Shown: positions 32,625-45,296 of the stretch, piece by piece
How the letters are laid out: every line of letters starts with the position of its first letter
Position numbering within the stretch: position 1 is the first letter of the stretch
From: Ampelomyces quisqualis
Taxonomy: Eukaryota; Ascomycota; Dothideomycetes; Pleosporales; Phaeosphaeriaceae
Length of the DNA: 64,000 nt
Reading direction: 5' to 3'
NCBI GenBank assembly: GCA_018398575.1
Contig: JAGTXZ010000002.1
Span: forward strand, 2,048,501 to 2,112,500
Position numbers and translations under genes: made by a program
The notes under the pieces: model-generated
The model's input: the letters and a program-made list of their open reading frames with translations, nothing else
What the model was told of the DNA's origin: nothing
Database searches by the model: none

Positions 32625-35600
32625 AGCAACCTATTTAGAAGCTTCTCTTCTAGGTTTAGGTACGCAGCTTTAAGGATTAGATTACTTCTTTAGTTACTTA
32701 ATATATTTAACTACACTTAAATATTAATAGCTAAAAGATTTTAAACTGTCTATTCTTTATCCTTAATCTTAGGTCTTAGAATTGTATACTTAGCCTCTAA
32801 TAGTTAAGACAATTTAAGATTCAATTAGACACAAATAGGTTACAGTTTATTTAGCTATCTAAGTACCCCTGTTTATATAATCTTTTACCCCCTATTTCTA
32901 CTGTTCTATATTAAGCTATAGTGCTAGCTACTATCTATCTTAATGTGCAATAACGCAACGCCTTATAGGAGAAAGAAGACTATTATATCTAAAACAGTTC
33001 TTACTGTTTCTTTTCTTCTATTTATTATATTAAGAGATGCTTAAAGCTCCTATTAGCTTAAAAAATCTTAGAGATTTCTTATACCCTAACTAAGCAAAAC
33101 TGCTTAGAGTCTAAACCCCTTCTAAGCACTTGTATAGCTCTTAGTTCCGCTAATACATTTTACTTTATTATAAAGAAGCCCTAGAACAAGTTCTTTATAA
33201 TAAGCCTCTATAAGATTAACAGGATTTTTGCCTTTAAGGACAACGCAAACAATTAAAGCTAATTAGATAAGAGATTACCTGCTTGTTACTTCTAGTATTA
33301 GGATATATTTAGCAAGTTAGCAGCTAATTAATTACCTCTTTATTGTCTGTATAATTATAAGATTATCTTTAAAGAACTATTACTAAATGCGTTTAGTCTT
33401 CTATACAAGTAAAACTAGGAGAAGCTTAAAGCTACTAAGGCCTACGTCTAGAAACACCTTTAGAAGAATTTTATTAAGGCTAGCCAAAGTTCTTTTACTT
33501 TACTTATCCTTTGTGTACGTAAACTAAATAGAGATATACGCATCTATATAGACTACTAGAAGATTAACGCTCTTACGCGCAAGAACGTTTATCTAATCTC
33601 TTGTATTAATAAGCTGCTGTTACGCTCTTTTAAAGCTAAGATCTTTACTAAGTTTAATATTAGGGCTGCCTTTAACAAAATTTATATAGATCTTAACTCT
33701 AAAGAGTATACTACCTTTTAGACCTGTTATAGTATATATAAGTATAAAGTTCTTTCTTTTAGCTTATGTAATAAGCTAGCTACGTATTAACGCTATATAA
33801 ATAATATACTAATTAATTATCTTAATAATTTCTGTATTGCGTATCTTAATAATATTCTAATCTACTCTAAGGATATAAACTTACATTAGGAATACGTATA
33901 AAAGGTCCTAGAGCGCCTACGTACTATAGGACTCTAAGTAGACATTTAGAAGAGTAAATTTTATGTAACCTGCACAAAGTATCTAGGTTACGTTTTAATA
34001 AACTAAGGCACTAAAGTTAACTCTAATAAGGTAGAAGCACTCTAAAACTAGGCTAAACCTACTACAGTTACTAGTATTAAGTTATTTCTTAGTTTTACTA
34101 GTTTCTATTAATAATTTATTAAAGATTTTTCTTGTGTAGCTAAACTAATTATAAAGCTTTAAAGTCCCTCTATACTGTTTGAATAGACTATAGACTGCTA
34201 ACAGGCTTTTAATTAGATTAAAGCCTTACTCCTAGCTATTTCTACGCTATTTTATTTCTATCTTAAGTATAATACAAAGTTAGAAACTAATGCGTTAGAT
34301 AGAGTAATAGTAGGAGTACTCTCTTAGAAGCACTCTAACAACAAGTAGTATCCTATAGCCTTTTATAGTTACGCTCTATCTAGGGCTAAGCTTAATTAGG
34401 AAATATATAATAAAGAACTTTTTGCTATTCTAAAAGTGTTTAAGAAGTAGAGAGCTAAACTTACTTCTATATAGAGTTAAATCTAGGTGTATTTAGATTA
34501 CTACTTCTTAGAATACTTTATAACTACTAAGGTTCTTAATGTACGTTAAGCACAATAGGCAGAAATTATTACTCTTTTTAATTTCTATATTAAGTACACG
34601 CTTAGCAAGCTTAACAAGTAAGCTAATATCTTAAGCTAAAGGGAATAGAACGTTAGTAAGGTTAAGGCTGCCTAACAAGATAACAGATCTTGTGTACTTC
34701 TAGGACCTAAATGCCTAAACCCTCTAGTTAACTCTAAACTAGCTTAGAACTACGTCTGTAACTAGCTAGAGGTTAATATTTTAGCTATTTTAGTCTAATC
34801 TATTAGTGCCCTTCTAAACCTTAACTTATTAAAACTAATTAAAGCTCTACTAGTAGAGAATTACTGTTCTTTTAAGGAAGAGCGTCTTAAGCTACTATAG
34901 CTATATTATATCTAAGAAGAACTACTACTTTATTACTTACGCCTTTGTGTACCTAGGGATTTCCTCTTATACACCTAACTAATTAGAAAGGCTTATAATT
35001 AGGTATCTACTACTTACCTAAGCGCTATAAAGACGTATTAGCTCTTAGCTTAGTAATACTACTAGAAAGGCATAGAGGCTATATATAAACGCTATGTATA
35101 AAACTGTGTTTCCTGTTAAAGATCTTATCTAAGATAGCTCTAATTCTAAGGTTTCTTCTATCTGTTACTAATCTTTAATAGGCCTATGTAGTATTTGTGT
35201 ATAGATTTTAAGACTTTCTTAACTAATTAGCATAGCTATAATTAAATTATAGTTATTATGAATTGCCTATTAAAGTAAGCTGTTTCTATTCCTTGCTATA
35301 AAATAATTAACGCTTAAGAAATAGCTTACTTATTTATCTAATAGGTATACTAATTTAGCTACACGCCTAAAAGTATAGTGTCTAACTGCAGCCTCTAGTT
35401 TATATTCTAATTCTAGTCTAAGTTCTGCAAGATCCTAGGCGTGCAAATTAAGCTTTCTATAGCTTACTATAAACAAACTAATAAACAAACTAAGATTATA
35501 AACAAGTATATTAATTAACAATTAAGGCTCTTTATATCTTATTACTAGGACAACTAGAGTAACCTCTTGCTAATAATTAATTAAGCCTAAGCTACGCTGC

Positions 35601-36950
35601 TGCACTCTGCAATTAGTATAGCGCTGTACTAGCTTCTGTTTAGATCTAAACTATAACAGAGCTAGGATTAGGCACTATCTCCTTTAAAATACAAAGATGT
35701 AAACGTTAAGAATGCTTTAAGCTTAGCTACCTGCATGCATGTAGCCTAGCGCATAGCTAAAGACAATATAGAAAAGGCGCAGTAATAGATAGCTGCTAAA
35801 GTAAATAAATATTGTTAACCTGTTAATTAGGTAGTAGGTAATAAGGTTTACCTTTTAACTTAAAACCTTTTTGTTACCTGCCTAAGTTGCAAACTTGCTA
35901 AATTGTAAGAAGGCTCCTTTAAAGTTCTAGAATAAGTTAGCTATTTATTTTAACTAAAGCTACCTAAAGGTTCTAAGATCTATAACGTGTTTGCTCTAGA
36001 CGTCTTTTACAAAGACTTTAACAACCTCTTGCCTAGTTAGCTAAGCCTAAACTTATCTAGCATCTTAATTTAAGGCGTTAAAGAATAGAAAGTTAAAGAG
36101 ATCTTAGCTAGCAAGCTGTACTGCTCTATCCTAAAGTATTGTGTAAAATAGGTAGGCTATAATTCTAACTCTACTTAGTATAATGCCTTAAACTTTATAG
36201 GCGCTCTATATATATTATAAGCGTTTTATAAACGCTATCTAAAATAGCTAAGACTTTTATAAGCGTTAGCTAAGTAGATTACAGCATAAGAAAAAGAAGT
36301 TAAAGATCTTATAGTATTGTAAGATAATTATGTTAGGGAAATTAAACTTAATATTATAACTACTACACTAGTAGGTAACAGCTATTAATAATAGGAGTCT
36401 TACTTTTCTATTAGATCTAATAGTAGACTATTGCTGCTACTAGTAGAATGTTCTTAACTATCTAAATCTCTAGGTACAGACACTAACGTACTACCTAGTT
36501 GTTTTCTATTCTAGCTCTACTTGCTACAAGTACTAGCCTCTTGCGCTGCTGCCTTTTGCTCTACTACTGCCTAAAATATTACTACCTGCGCCTTCTTTTG
36601 CTCTGCTAACTAATTAGCCCTTAATACTATTATAACATCTACTAGCTAAGTAACTACACTAGTTAACCTAGCTGTGCTCCTCTTAAGCAACCTAACCTTC
36701 TTAGCTATTGCTCTAACCTCTCTAGCTAGCTCCTCTCTTTAGTAATAAGCGCTAACTGATAAGTTAGTATTATTTATATTAGCTACCTATATAGTGCTTA
36801 CTTGCACAACAGTAGCTAACTAAAACGCTGCCTTCTTAACAGCAGCCTCCTACTTTAACACTACCTTGTTAGACTTATCTCTACCTAAGGTAGTAAACCT
36901 GCAGTTAAGAGCCTTAAAGAGGCTATTATACTTCTAGCCTTGTGACAGAG
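32625..36950 (+). pseudogene. Gypsy X2 pol with chromodomain (dead)
   Basis: With RIP stops ignored, 33440-34069 gives a clear Ty3/gypsy reverse transcriptase: SQSSFTLLILCVRK, DIRIYIDY*KINALT, KIFTKFNIRAAFNKI and YLNNILIYS at 33842-33868, altered from YLDDILIYS. RNase H and integrase sections follow. Near 36150-36200 a chromodomain-like end (VGYNSN...YNALNFIGAL) is seen, which usually targets integration to heterochromatin. From about 36250 the antisense ORF region starts. Almost every internal stop is TAG/TAA where the family has Trp or Gln. Confidence 0.85.
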
Positions 36951-37157
36951 TATATAAATTAGTAGATTACGAGATTGTTACGTGTAATAACCAGGCATGT
37001 CACTAATAAGATGAAATCTATTTAGGACTAGACTAACTTATTAAGCTGTTTCTTGGCTTAGTGTATTTAATCTAATCTATTCTTATATAGTATAGAGGAA
37101 TTAAAAGAATCCTTTTTACTTACAACAATTAATCTATAGTATTGCTTAGCTTCTACA
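36951..37157 (+). repeat. 5' LTR of copia Z
   Basis: 207 bp from TGTGACAGAG to CTTCTACA, matched by 44264-44480. Confidence 0.85.
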
Positions 37158-40100
37158 GTTATAAGCCCTGCGTTATAAAACTACAGTGTTAATTCTCTCT
37201 GCGCACCTTATATTGCTAAGGTACTACCTAGATTAACAATTACTCTAATACTTCTTAAAACTCTTTACAAATACTTTCTACTTAATTAGCTAGTTATTAA
37301 TTATAGACTCCTATTCTAACAATAAGATTAGCCTAGACGTTCTCTTAACTAGCTAGTTAGACTAGCTGTACTAGTTTGCCTAACTCTAGCTTTATGCTCG
37401 CAACAAGAGAGTCTAGGATTATATTAACCTAGACAGCAACACAGTGCTCCTAATTAACAACTAGGAACCTAAATATCTAGAGCTTTCAGCTGCTCTAAGT
37501 TAACTAGTCTTAGCTTTACTACCTAGAGCTACTAATCTAAACACGCAGATCTGCAATAAAGCTTTTAATTAATATAATCTAAAGCTAGTTGCCTACAAAC
37601 TTGCCTCTAGCAGTTACAAAGAAGACGTTTGCCAATACAAAGTTAATACGTTAAAATAGACTAGGCAAGTAGCTAAACTTAGCAACGTCTAGAAATAGAT
37701 TAGTTAAACTGTAGCTAAGAATCTTATAGTACCTGCAGCAATTAAGATGCTTAACTCTTTAGAAACAACGCCCTAAGCCTTAATTAGGATTCTTAAGCAT
37801 AACCTAGCCCTAACAGATAACAATACTATGCACCTAGTTAGGCAGTAGTATTAAGCTTATCTAGAAAAGGCTAGGCACAGCAGGATTACTCTAGATAAAT
37901 AGTTTAACAAATAGCAAGTAATCTACAGCAAGGCTTAAGCGTTCTAAGTTATAAAGGTAGAGAGATAGCTTACTCTTACTAACTTCCTTAACACTCTATC
38001 TATTAAGATTGCTCTAGATTAGGCTTAATTAATGCGTTAGGATATTATTAAAGACGCAGCTCTTAGTCAGCCTGTTATAACTATGTATAATCTAGCTAAG
38101 ATCTTTACTCTAATGCTTTAGAAGCAAGCAGTCCTAGTTACTAAAGGAAAATCCTATTTAGCCTTTGCTACCCTTAGGAACATTAAAAACTTAGAAAACT
38201 CTAATCTAAGAAACAAAGGCAAAGACAATTCTAAGCTAAAATCTTGCCTTTACAAAAATAATAAGAAGCACAAATAGGACCTAATAGATTGTCTTTAACT
38301 AAAGACTGTAATTACTAGATTGGCTCTACTAGAAAAAGTACTAATTAAGATCTCTAATTTTAACTAAAAGAAGGTCCTTAAGCAGCTTAACACCTCTAAG
38401 TAGGCCTTACTTAATAACAAGATTAAGAAGGCTAGTTAGACGCTACCTATTACAGCTAACTAGTTAACTTCTAGGACTAAGGCAGTAACATACTTAGGAG
38501 ATGTTGTAGCAGCATTAATTAACCTAACTACTCTTAATTAGGAACCTAATATTACTAATCTAGACTTTAGAGTGTACACAACTACGTTTATAACCTATCT
38601 ACTTTTAAGAAGTACTGTTTATAATAAGGCTAGTGCAGTGTACCTTATTAATAATTAGTTGCTTCTTATTCTAAGAACGTATAGTTCTACCTACTCTAAA
38701 GAAAGAGTTAAGGCTAGAATATAGTTACTTTCTATAACTAGGTATAGTAATCAAGTAATTAAGAATGTTCTATACAGTCTAAAAGGCCTATACACAAGGA
38801 ACCTAAAGCTTAAAAAAGTTAAAGTTGTTAATAGCTTTTATGTAAATATTGTATCTGCAGCACTACTTAAGCAGGCAGGTATATAGCATAGTAGATTAGA
38901 TAGCACTCTTTAGTTTAGATTATACAAGCAGAACATTATTATACACAAGCTCTATAAGGCTTACAACCTCTTGTTTATTAAATACAACTAGGTTATACGC
39001 TACGTTCTACAACTACTAATCCTACATACCTTATATTAATCTAACATTAATTACTTAAGAGATAATAACAAGGATCTATAGCATAAAAGATTAAGCTACC
39101 TAGGCTAGCGAGCACTCTAGTCTCTTGCCTAGTTAGCCTAAAACGTTAAGTTAAATAGAACTAAAAGGATTAATTGTTAGGACTGCTTAGTTACCTATGC
39201 AGCTTAAGTAGTCTTACAGCAGCTAAGAGAAAGATTACTATAACTATTCTATTAAGTCTCTTAGGATCTATTTAACATGCTAACTAGAATGCTTTATAAA
39301 GAATAGTCCTTAATTATTAAGGAAGACTACTTAAGTAAGCTTTTTAACTACAACCTTTACAACAAGACATTAATTAAGATTATAAGAGTAATTTGCTAAT
39401 TTACAGCCTAAGTTAGAAACAAATTTAATCTAAAGATTGTAGAAATCTATTAGGATAATAATACTGCAACTCTGCCTTAAAGAGGGCGTAGATAGTATAA
39501 AGAGTAGGCAGATTAAGAGAGGATTAAAATACTACGCCTACTACTATACACGCATCAGCTAAATAGATTAGCTAAGTAGGCAGGTTAAGAGCTAATTACA
39601 AAATCAATTAAGATGCGCACAGGTACAAATCTTTTAACTAAGCTTTAGCTATATATTATAGATGCAGCTGCCTACCTACACAGCATAAACCTATTAAAAA
39701 TCTATAGTTTCTAATCCCTAAATAAGGTCCTGCACGCCTAGTTTAGGCAATATTTTTAATAGTATAAGCTAGCAATTACTAAGCACAGGACTGCTAATCT
39801 ACGCCCAAATTAGAGTAGTATTTATGCCTATAGCTGCAGAGCGTATCCTCTTGATCGCGACTAAGCAGCAGGCAGGAATAAGCAAGAGTTTAAAGTTAAC
39901 TCTTATAGCTATATTAGATATCTAGTAGGCTATTAAGCCTCTAATATCTATTACATATAGGTCCTATTAATTAATTAAGTAATTACATTAAGGGACGTTA
40001 CCTTTAATAAATCTATATTCTACCCTAGCAACTAAGAAAATAAGATACCTAAAAAGTAGGCGCTTAAGATTATAGATATTTTACACGTTAGTAAACTAGA

Positions 40101-41029
40101 TAATCCTAGGCAGAATATTAACCTACCTGTTCTATAGGATTAACTAAGCTAGGAAATTACTAAAGTTACTAAGCAGCAGCTTAAAGGTAAGCATCTAATC
40201 CTAAGGATTACAGAGACTAGCTAATCTTATAATTATAAAAGAAAGGAAGCAGAAACTAAGAGAAGTGCTAGCAGGGCTAGCAAGCATTTAAGAATTCTCT
40301 TAGACTAAAGTAAATATACTAGGCTTGTTACACTAGAGGCAACTCTAGAACTAGATTAGTTATTTAGTATTTAGCTTATTAAGCGCGTAGGATCTAACAG
40401 CTAAGGACTATCGCTAGGTTCTAAAAGAGCTAGCCTGTAAGTATCTAGGGATTAGATAGGTTCCTAACAAGATAGGCAGTTAGCCTTTTCCTCTCCTGCT
40501 ACTTAACCTAGAAGCAGTAACTCTAGAGCCCTAGACAAAGCAGAATTAGTAAATTCTCTTACATAATTAAGTTGTTAACTATAAAGAGCAGCCCCTAAGA
40601 TTAACAAACTACTAAGTTAATACATGCTACTTTGCTGTAAGAAGGATTATAACAATTAGATAGAAAGTAAGAGTATAAATATATTAATTGCGGATCTATT
40701 TGTAGATTACTAGAAACACAATTTTAAGAACACTTTCCTCCTAGGCCTTGTAGAAGCCTAGAACGAGCGCTCTAGTTACAAAACACTAAACGCTATAATT
40801 ATAACAGTAATGCTAAGTAATTAGAATTACTAAACAGTTAAGAAGCGTGCTTATAGAGATAACATGCCTAAGCTGCCTAATACATAGAAGCAGATGCTTT
40901 AATATCTAATAAAAAGCCTGTTGTTAGATACCTCTCTTAAGGAAATTAATTAGCTACACAAGAAAGGTACCTAGAAAGAGATACTAAAGTATAAGTCTAA
41001 GAATTAACTAATCTTATTAAAATAGGTCT

Positions 41030-41400
41030 AAGCATATAAGTTTAATTAAGACAGTTGCTTTCTAAAGTGTAAGGCTAGGCTTGTAGTAAGAGAAGATCTC
41101 TAGGAAAAAGACTCTTTACTTACCACGTACGCTACTACACTAGTAGCCAAGTCTTTTAGGATCGCTATAGCTATTGCAGCCTAGTTTGATCTAGAAATTA
41201 TGTAATATAACGTAGTTAGAGCGTTCCTTAACGCCTTAATTACAGCTAATAATCTAGTAATCTGTAATCTACTAGACAGATTTAAGAAAGCTAGGCTTTG
41301 TGTAAGGCTTAACTAAGCGCTCTACAGGCTTAGAGAATCTCTATTACTTTAGTATAAGGAATTCTTAAGATTACTGCGCGAGATAGGACTACTTGCATCT
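41030..41400 (+). pseudogene. Copia Z reverse transcriptase remnant
   Basis: A frame with RIP stops reads KARLVVRED, LTTYAATLVAKSFRIAIAIAA and LNALITANNLVICNL, the N-terminal part of a copia reverse transcriptase. The FDLEIMQYDV-type block appears as FDLEIM*YNV. It is not functional. Confidence 0.75.
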
Positions 41401-44263
41401 AAAGAAGAACCCTGCCTTTTCTTTACTTAGGACTAAACAATCTTTGTTCTGTTCTACGTTAATAATATCCTGCTTATTTACTACAAGAATTACAAGCTTA
41501 AAGCTAAGGTTCTATAGTCTAAGATTATTAGCAAATATAAAATCTAGGATTAAGGACCAGTTAAATAGTTCCTTAGGATTAGAGTTATCTAAAACAGATT
41601 AGACTTATTAATTACTCTAGTCTATAACGCCTATATTAATAAGATTACTAAGAAATTTAGACTACACAATAGATTATTCCCTCTAACACTATTGCTATCT
41701 AAGGAGCTCTACAAGAATACTAGAGAAGCTAGTAAGCAAGAAATTAAGGCCTATTAAGAAAGAGTTAGATTAGTTCTCTACACTGCAATTATAATCTAGC
41801 TAGATATAGCCTACGCAGTCTTAAAGCTTTCTTATTTCTTAACTAATCCTTTAGACAAGTATCTTAAAGCTGTAGAACAAGTAATTATGTACCTGTATTA
41901 AACAAGGTTTGATTTAATTAAGTATAGCAATTTTAATAGTCTAGAACTAACTATTTATAGGGACGCCTCCTTTGCTAATAATAAAGTAACCAGGCGCTTC
42001 TTACATAGTTATATAGCTATCCTGTTTAGAAGAGCAATCTCTTAGAAAGCTGCAAGGCAAGGATTAGTTACTACCTTAATAACTAAAGCTAAGCTACTTG
42101 CTCTAGAATACGCTGCAAAAGAATCTATAGCGCTTAACTAGTTCTTTAAAGAGCTTACGCTTAATCTAGAAGATCTTAAGAATATTTAGTGTAATAATTA
42201 GCAAACTATCTAATTAGTTATAAGGAAAAATAAGCAGATATCTACTAAGCTTAGGCATGTTAACATTTAGAATATGTAGCTTAGGCAAGAGCACTTAAAA
42301 GGATTATTCTAAGTATCTTATCTAGAATCTAGATTAATGCCAGCTAATAGTCTTACTAAGAACCTTACCTATTAACAATTTCTTAAGTTTAAGTAGCTTT
42401 TTAACTTTAAGGATATAAGTAAGTTACTTACAAAGCAATAATTTAGAAAACACAAAGATTAATTTAACTTTTTTATCTACTAATTAATTTGCTTACTCTT
42501 AAAGCTTAAGATTACTATAGGATCTAAGCAGAGCAAACCTACAAAAACTAAGACTACTAACGCTAAATTACAAGCAAAACTATCTAGAAACTTACCTCTA
42601 TAAAGTTAAAGACCTTATTAATTATCTTGTAAGCCTAAGCACAACGCTTAGCAATTAAGAGACCTAAAGCCCTTAATCTATAGCTTAGAAACAGTAAATC
42701 TCTAACTGTTCCTATAGCCTTAGGCAATAGAGATAACAACTAATCCTACGCTAGCTCCTAACGCTTAGGCATTAGAGTCTAAGTAGCCTAAAGCTGCTTC
42801 TTAAGTAGTAGAGCGTTAGGCAGAAAAGAGCTGCAACGCTAGTAACTAAATAATAGCTAGTTGCAGACTAGCGTAAATAGACTCTAAGCTACAAAGCTAC
42901 TTAACGCTCTACTAAAGCCCTGCTACTTATATCCTCTAAAACCTTAAGCGGAACGCGCAGGCTCTTTTCCTAGCAAGCTAAAAGTTAGATTAACATAGCT
43001 TAAGCTTACCTTAAAACTAGTAAGAGCTAGAGCGCTCTAAGCCTGCTGCAAGGCCTTTGCAGCCTTAAGCTACTAGTTAAGCTACACGTAAGCCTTCTCT
43101 AGCTCCTATAAATAAGTTAGCTATTTCTAAGATTAAAGAAGCTTTAAAACTTACTATAATAGTTCCCTTAAACACGCTAATAATAATCTTTATAGTCTAC
43201 TTACGCAAATTGCCTAGGCTACTTAAATTAGCAATTGTATTACTAATAGCAATTAGAATAACCTACACCTTAACGCAAGAATAGTTTAAGTAAGCTATAC
43301 AACGCTTACTTATTGTTAATCTAGCCCTGCTATAGTAACAGCTATTGCCTTAATTATTAGTAAACTAAGAGGCGCAGCGCAAGCACAAACTAGAGCAAAG
43401 CTTCCTCTTCTTAACCTTAATAGTCTCTTTACTAGAGACTGCCTTGCTCTTAGGCGTAGAATTGCGTTGCTTAGTCTTGCGCTAGGATTAGCACAAAGAA
43501 TTTGCTAAGACCTAGTTGTCTTTGCTCTTGTTAGCAGGTACAAAGGTAGTAGCGTTCTTCTTGTAGGCGCGCGCGTAAGCTATCTTGTTAATTATAATAA
43601 ATAGATTCTTCTTAAGAGGCTACTAGAGTTAGCAATAAACTAGATTAAGAGTAGGAAAAACTTACTATAATAGAGTAGATAGATAAAGCAGTTAATAAAG
43701 TAGATAATAAAGAGAATTAATAGATAGGTAGCTAGTTAATAAGTTAATTAATAAGTTAATTAATGCTCTAAAGTATAAGAGTATAGAAGTAGGCAGGCTT
43801 CTTATACCTAAGCAACGCGACTGCTAGGCAACAAGCTTACCTACTACTCTCTTACCTGGTTGCGCAATCTCGCTCTATAATAACACGCATAAACAGACTG
43901 CCTCTTACCTGCCTAATAGGCTAGGCAACAGCTAACGCTCTAAATTAAAGCTTAGCTAACAAGTAAACTCTTACTAATAGTCTGTTTGTACCTATCCTAT
44001 AGACTGCCTGCTTACAAAACCTACACACAAGGCCTAAAGAGATAACGTAAGCTACATTTTTAAATAGATAACACTAATATTAGATTTAGTTATATATATA
44101 GTAAATAATTAGGAATTTACGCGCTAATAACTAATGTTTAAGCTAATAAATTAAGTAACGCAGCGCCTGTAATACAGAGCAGTACTGCTGTTTACCTTAA
44201 TTATAACTTCTGCTCTACTAAACAGATTAGGCAAGCTAACAAGTTTGCCTAATCTAGAGGGTG

Positions 44264-44480
44264 TGTAACAGAGTATGTAAATCAGCAGATTACAGGATTG
44301 TTACGTGTAATAACTAAGCATGTTACTAATAAGATAAAATCTATTTAGGACTAGACTAACTTATTAAGCTGTTTCTTAGCTTAGTGTATTTAATCTGATC
44401 TATCCTTACATAGTATAGAAAAGGGGACAGAAGCTTTTTTACTTATAATAATTAATCTATAGTATTGCTTAGCTCCTACA
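44264..44480 (+). repeat. 3' LTR of copia Z
   Basis: About 217 bp from TGTAACAGAG to CTCCTACA, followed by the AGCCT duplication. Confidence 0.85.
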
Positions 44481-44992
44481 AGCCTGCATATAGAAAAACT
44501 AGGCAACACTTCTTATTTATAAGTGTATAATAAGCATACTTCTTAGACACGTTTAAATAGAATCTAAACTTAATATTAAAATAGCTAAAGGCAAAAGCCC
44601 TTGCAGCCTGTAGGTAAACAACCTAATAGGCTAGGGGATAAGCTCTAGAAGGGATAGAAATAGGCATTGTGTGTATCTACAGAAACAATTAGCTAACAAT
44701 TAAATTAGAAGAGTAGTTAGATAGCTGTAGGTATATAAACGTGTAGGGAGAGAGTATAAAGAAGTAGTATACTAGAGGGCTAGCCTTATATATATACTTA
44801 AAAAGCTTAAGGTAAAGTTAGGAATATTAAACGCGCTAGTGCGCTAATTAAAACAATAACAAACAGCTACATTACGTTATCCTAAAATAAACTTAAGGTA
44901 AATAAGAGTTTACAACAATTTAAAGAGGTATCTAAAACAATACTAATACAGACCTAATTAATAGAGACTATTAATTTTAAGAAAGGAGGTAA

Positions 44993-45291
44993 TGTAACAA
45001 GTACATACAAATACATATTACATCTAATACCTTATAAAGGCTTAGTAACAGATTATATAGGGAGCTAGCAGATTAGGACTAAAAGCGCTCTAACAGCGCT
45101 TTAACTCAGCTACTACGCCTACTATAAATATAAGCCTATAGCATAGATAGAGGACAAGTTTCTCTTGTCCTTTTGTACAAGACCTATAGGTGTATAGCTA
45201 ATCCAGAATCTTTGATACAACACGCACTTCTATATGCCTCTAATACGTATCCAATTTAATTCTAATAGCTGTACCTACCTGCGTTGTTACA
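44993..45291 (+). repeat. 3' LTR of gypsy X2
   Basis: TGTAACAAGTACAT...GCGTTGTTACA, 299 bp, followed by ATTAT. It lies head-to-head with X1 sequence and could be mistaken for a terminal inverted repeat partner of 50579-50878. Confidence 0.88.
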
Positions 45292-45296
45292 ATTAT

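Larger units (their letters stand above)
36951..44480 (+). mobile_element. Ty1/copia element Z, RIP-degraded
   Basis: Direct LTRs at 36951-37157 and 44264-44480 (TGTRACAGAGTAT...CTACA) with a perfect target duplication AGCCT (36946-36950 and 44481-44485). X2 sequence reads through without loss when Z is removed. The coding direction is plus. Reverse transcriptase at about 41030-41400 reads KARLVVRED, TTYAATLVAKSFRIAIAIAA and RFKKARLCVRLN, the copia pattern. An RNase H part follows to about 42400. The 3' 1.8 kb (42450-44263) has no recognised domain. Total 7.5 kb. Confidence 0.88.
22612..45291 (+). mobile_element. Gypsy family X, copy X2 (interrupted by X3 and copia Z)
   Basis: Direct 299-bp LTRs at 22612-22910 and 44993-45291 in reverse orientation to those of X1 and X3, with perfect target duplication ATTAT (22607-22611 and 45292-45296). 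The coding direction is plus. Gag occupies 22911-24635; pol resumes at 32625 after X3 and runs to about 36240; the antisense ORF region follows, is split by copia Z, and finishes at 44481-44992. Net length is about 7.2 kb. Confidence 0.88.

Noticed and set aside
41393..41602. 69-residue plus-strand ORF
   Set aside because: It lies in another frame of the copia Z reverse transcriptase region and has no domain; a chance open stretch.
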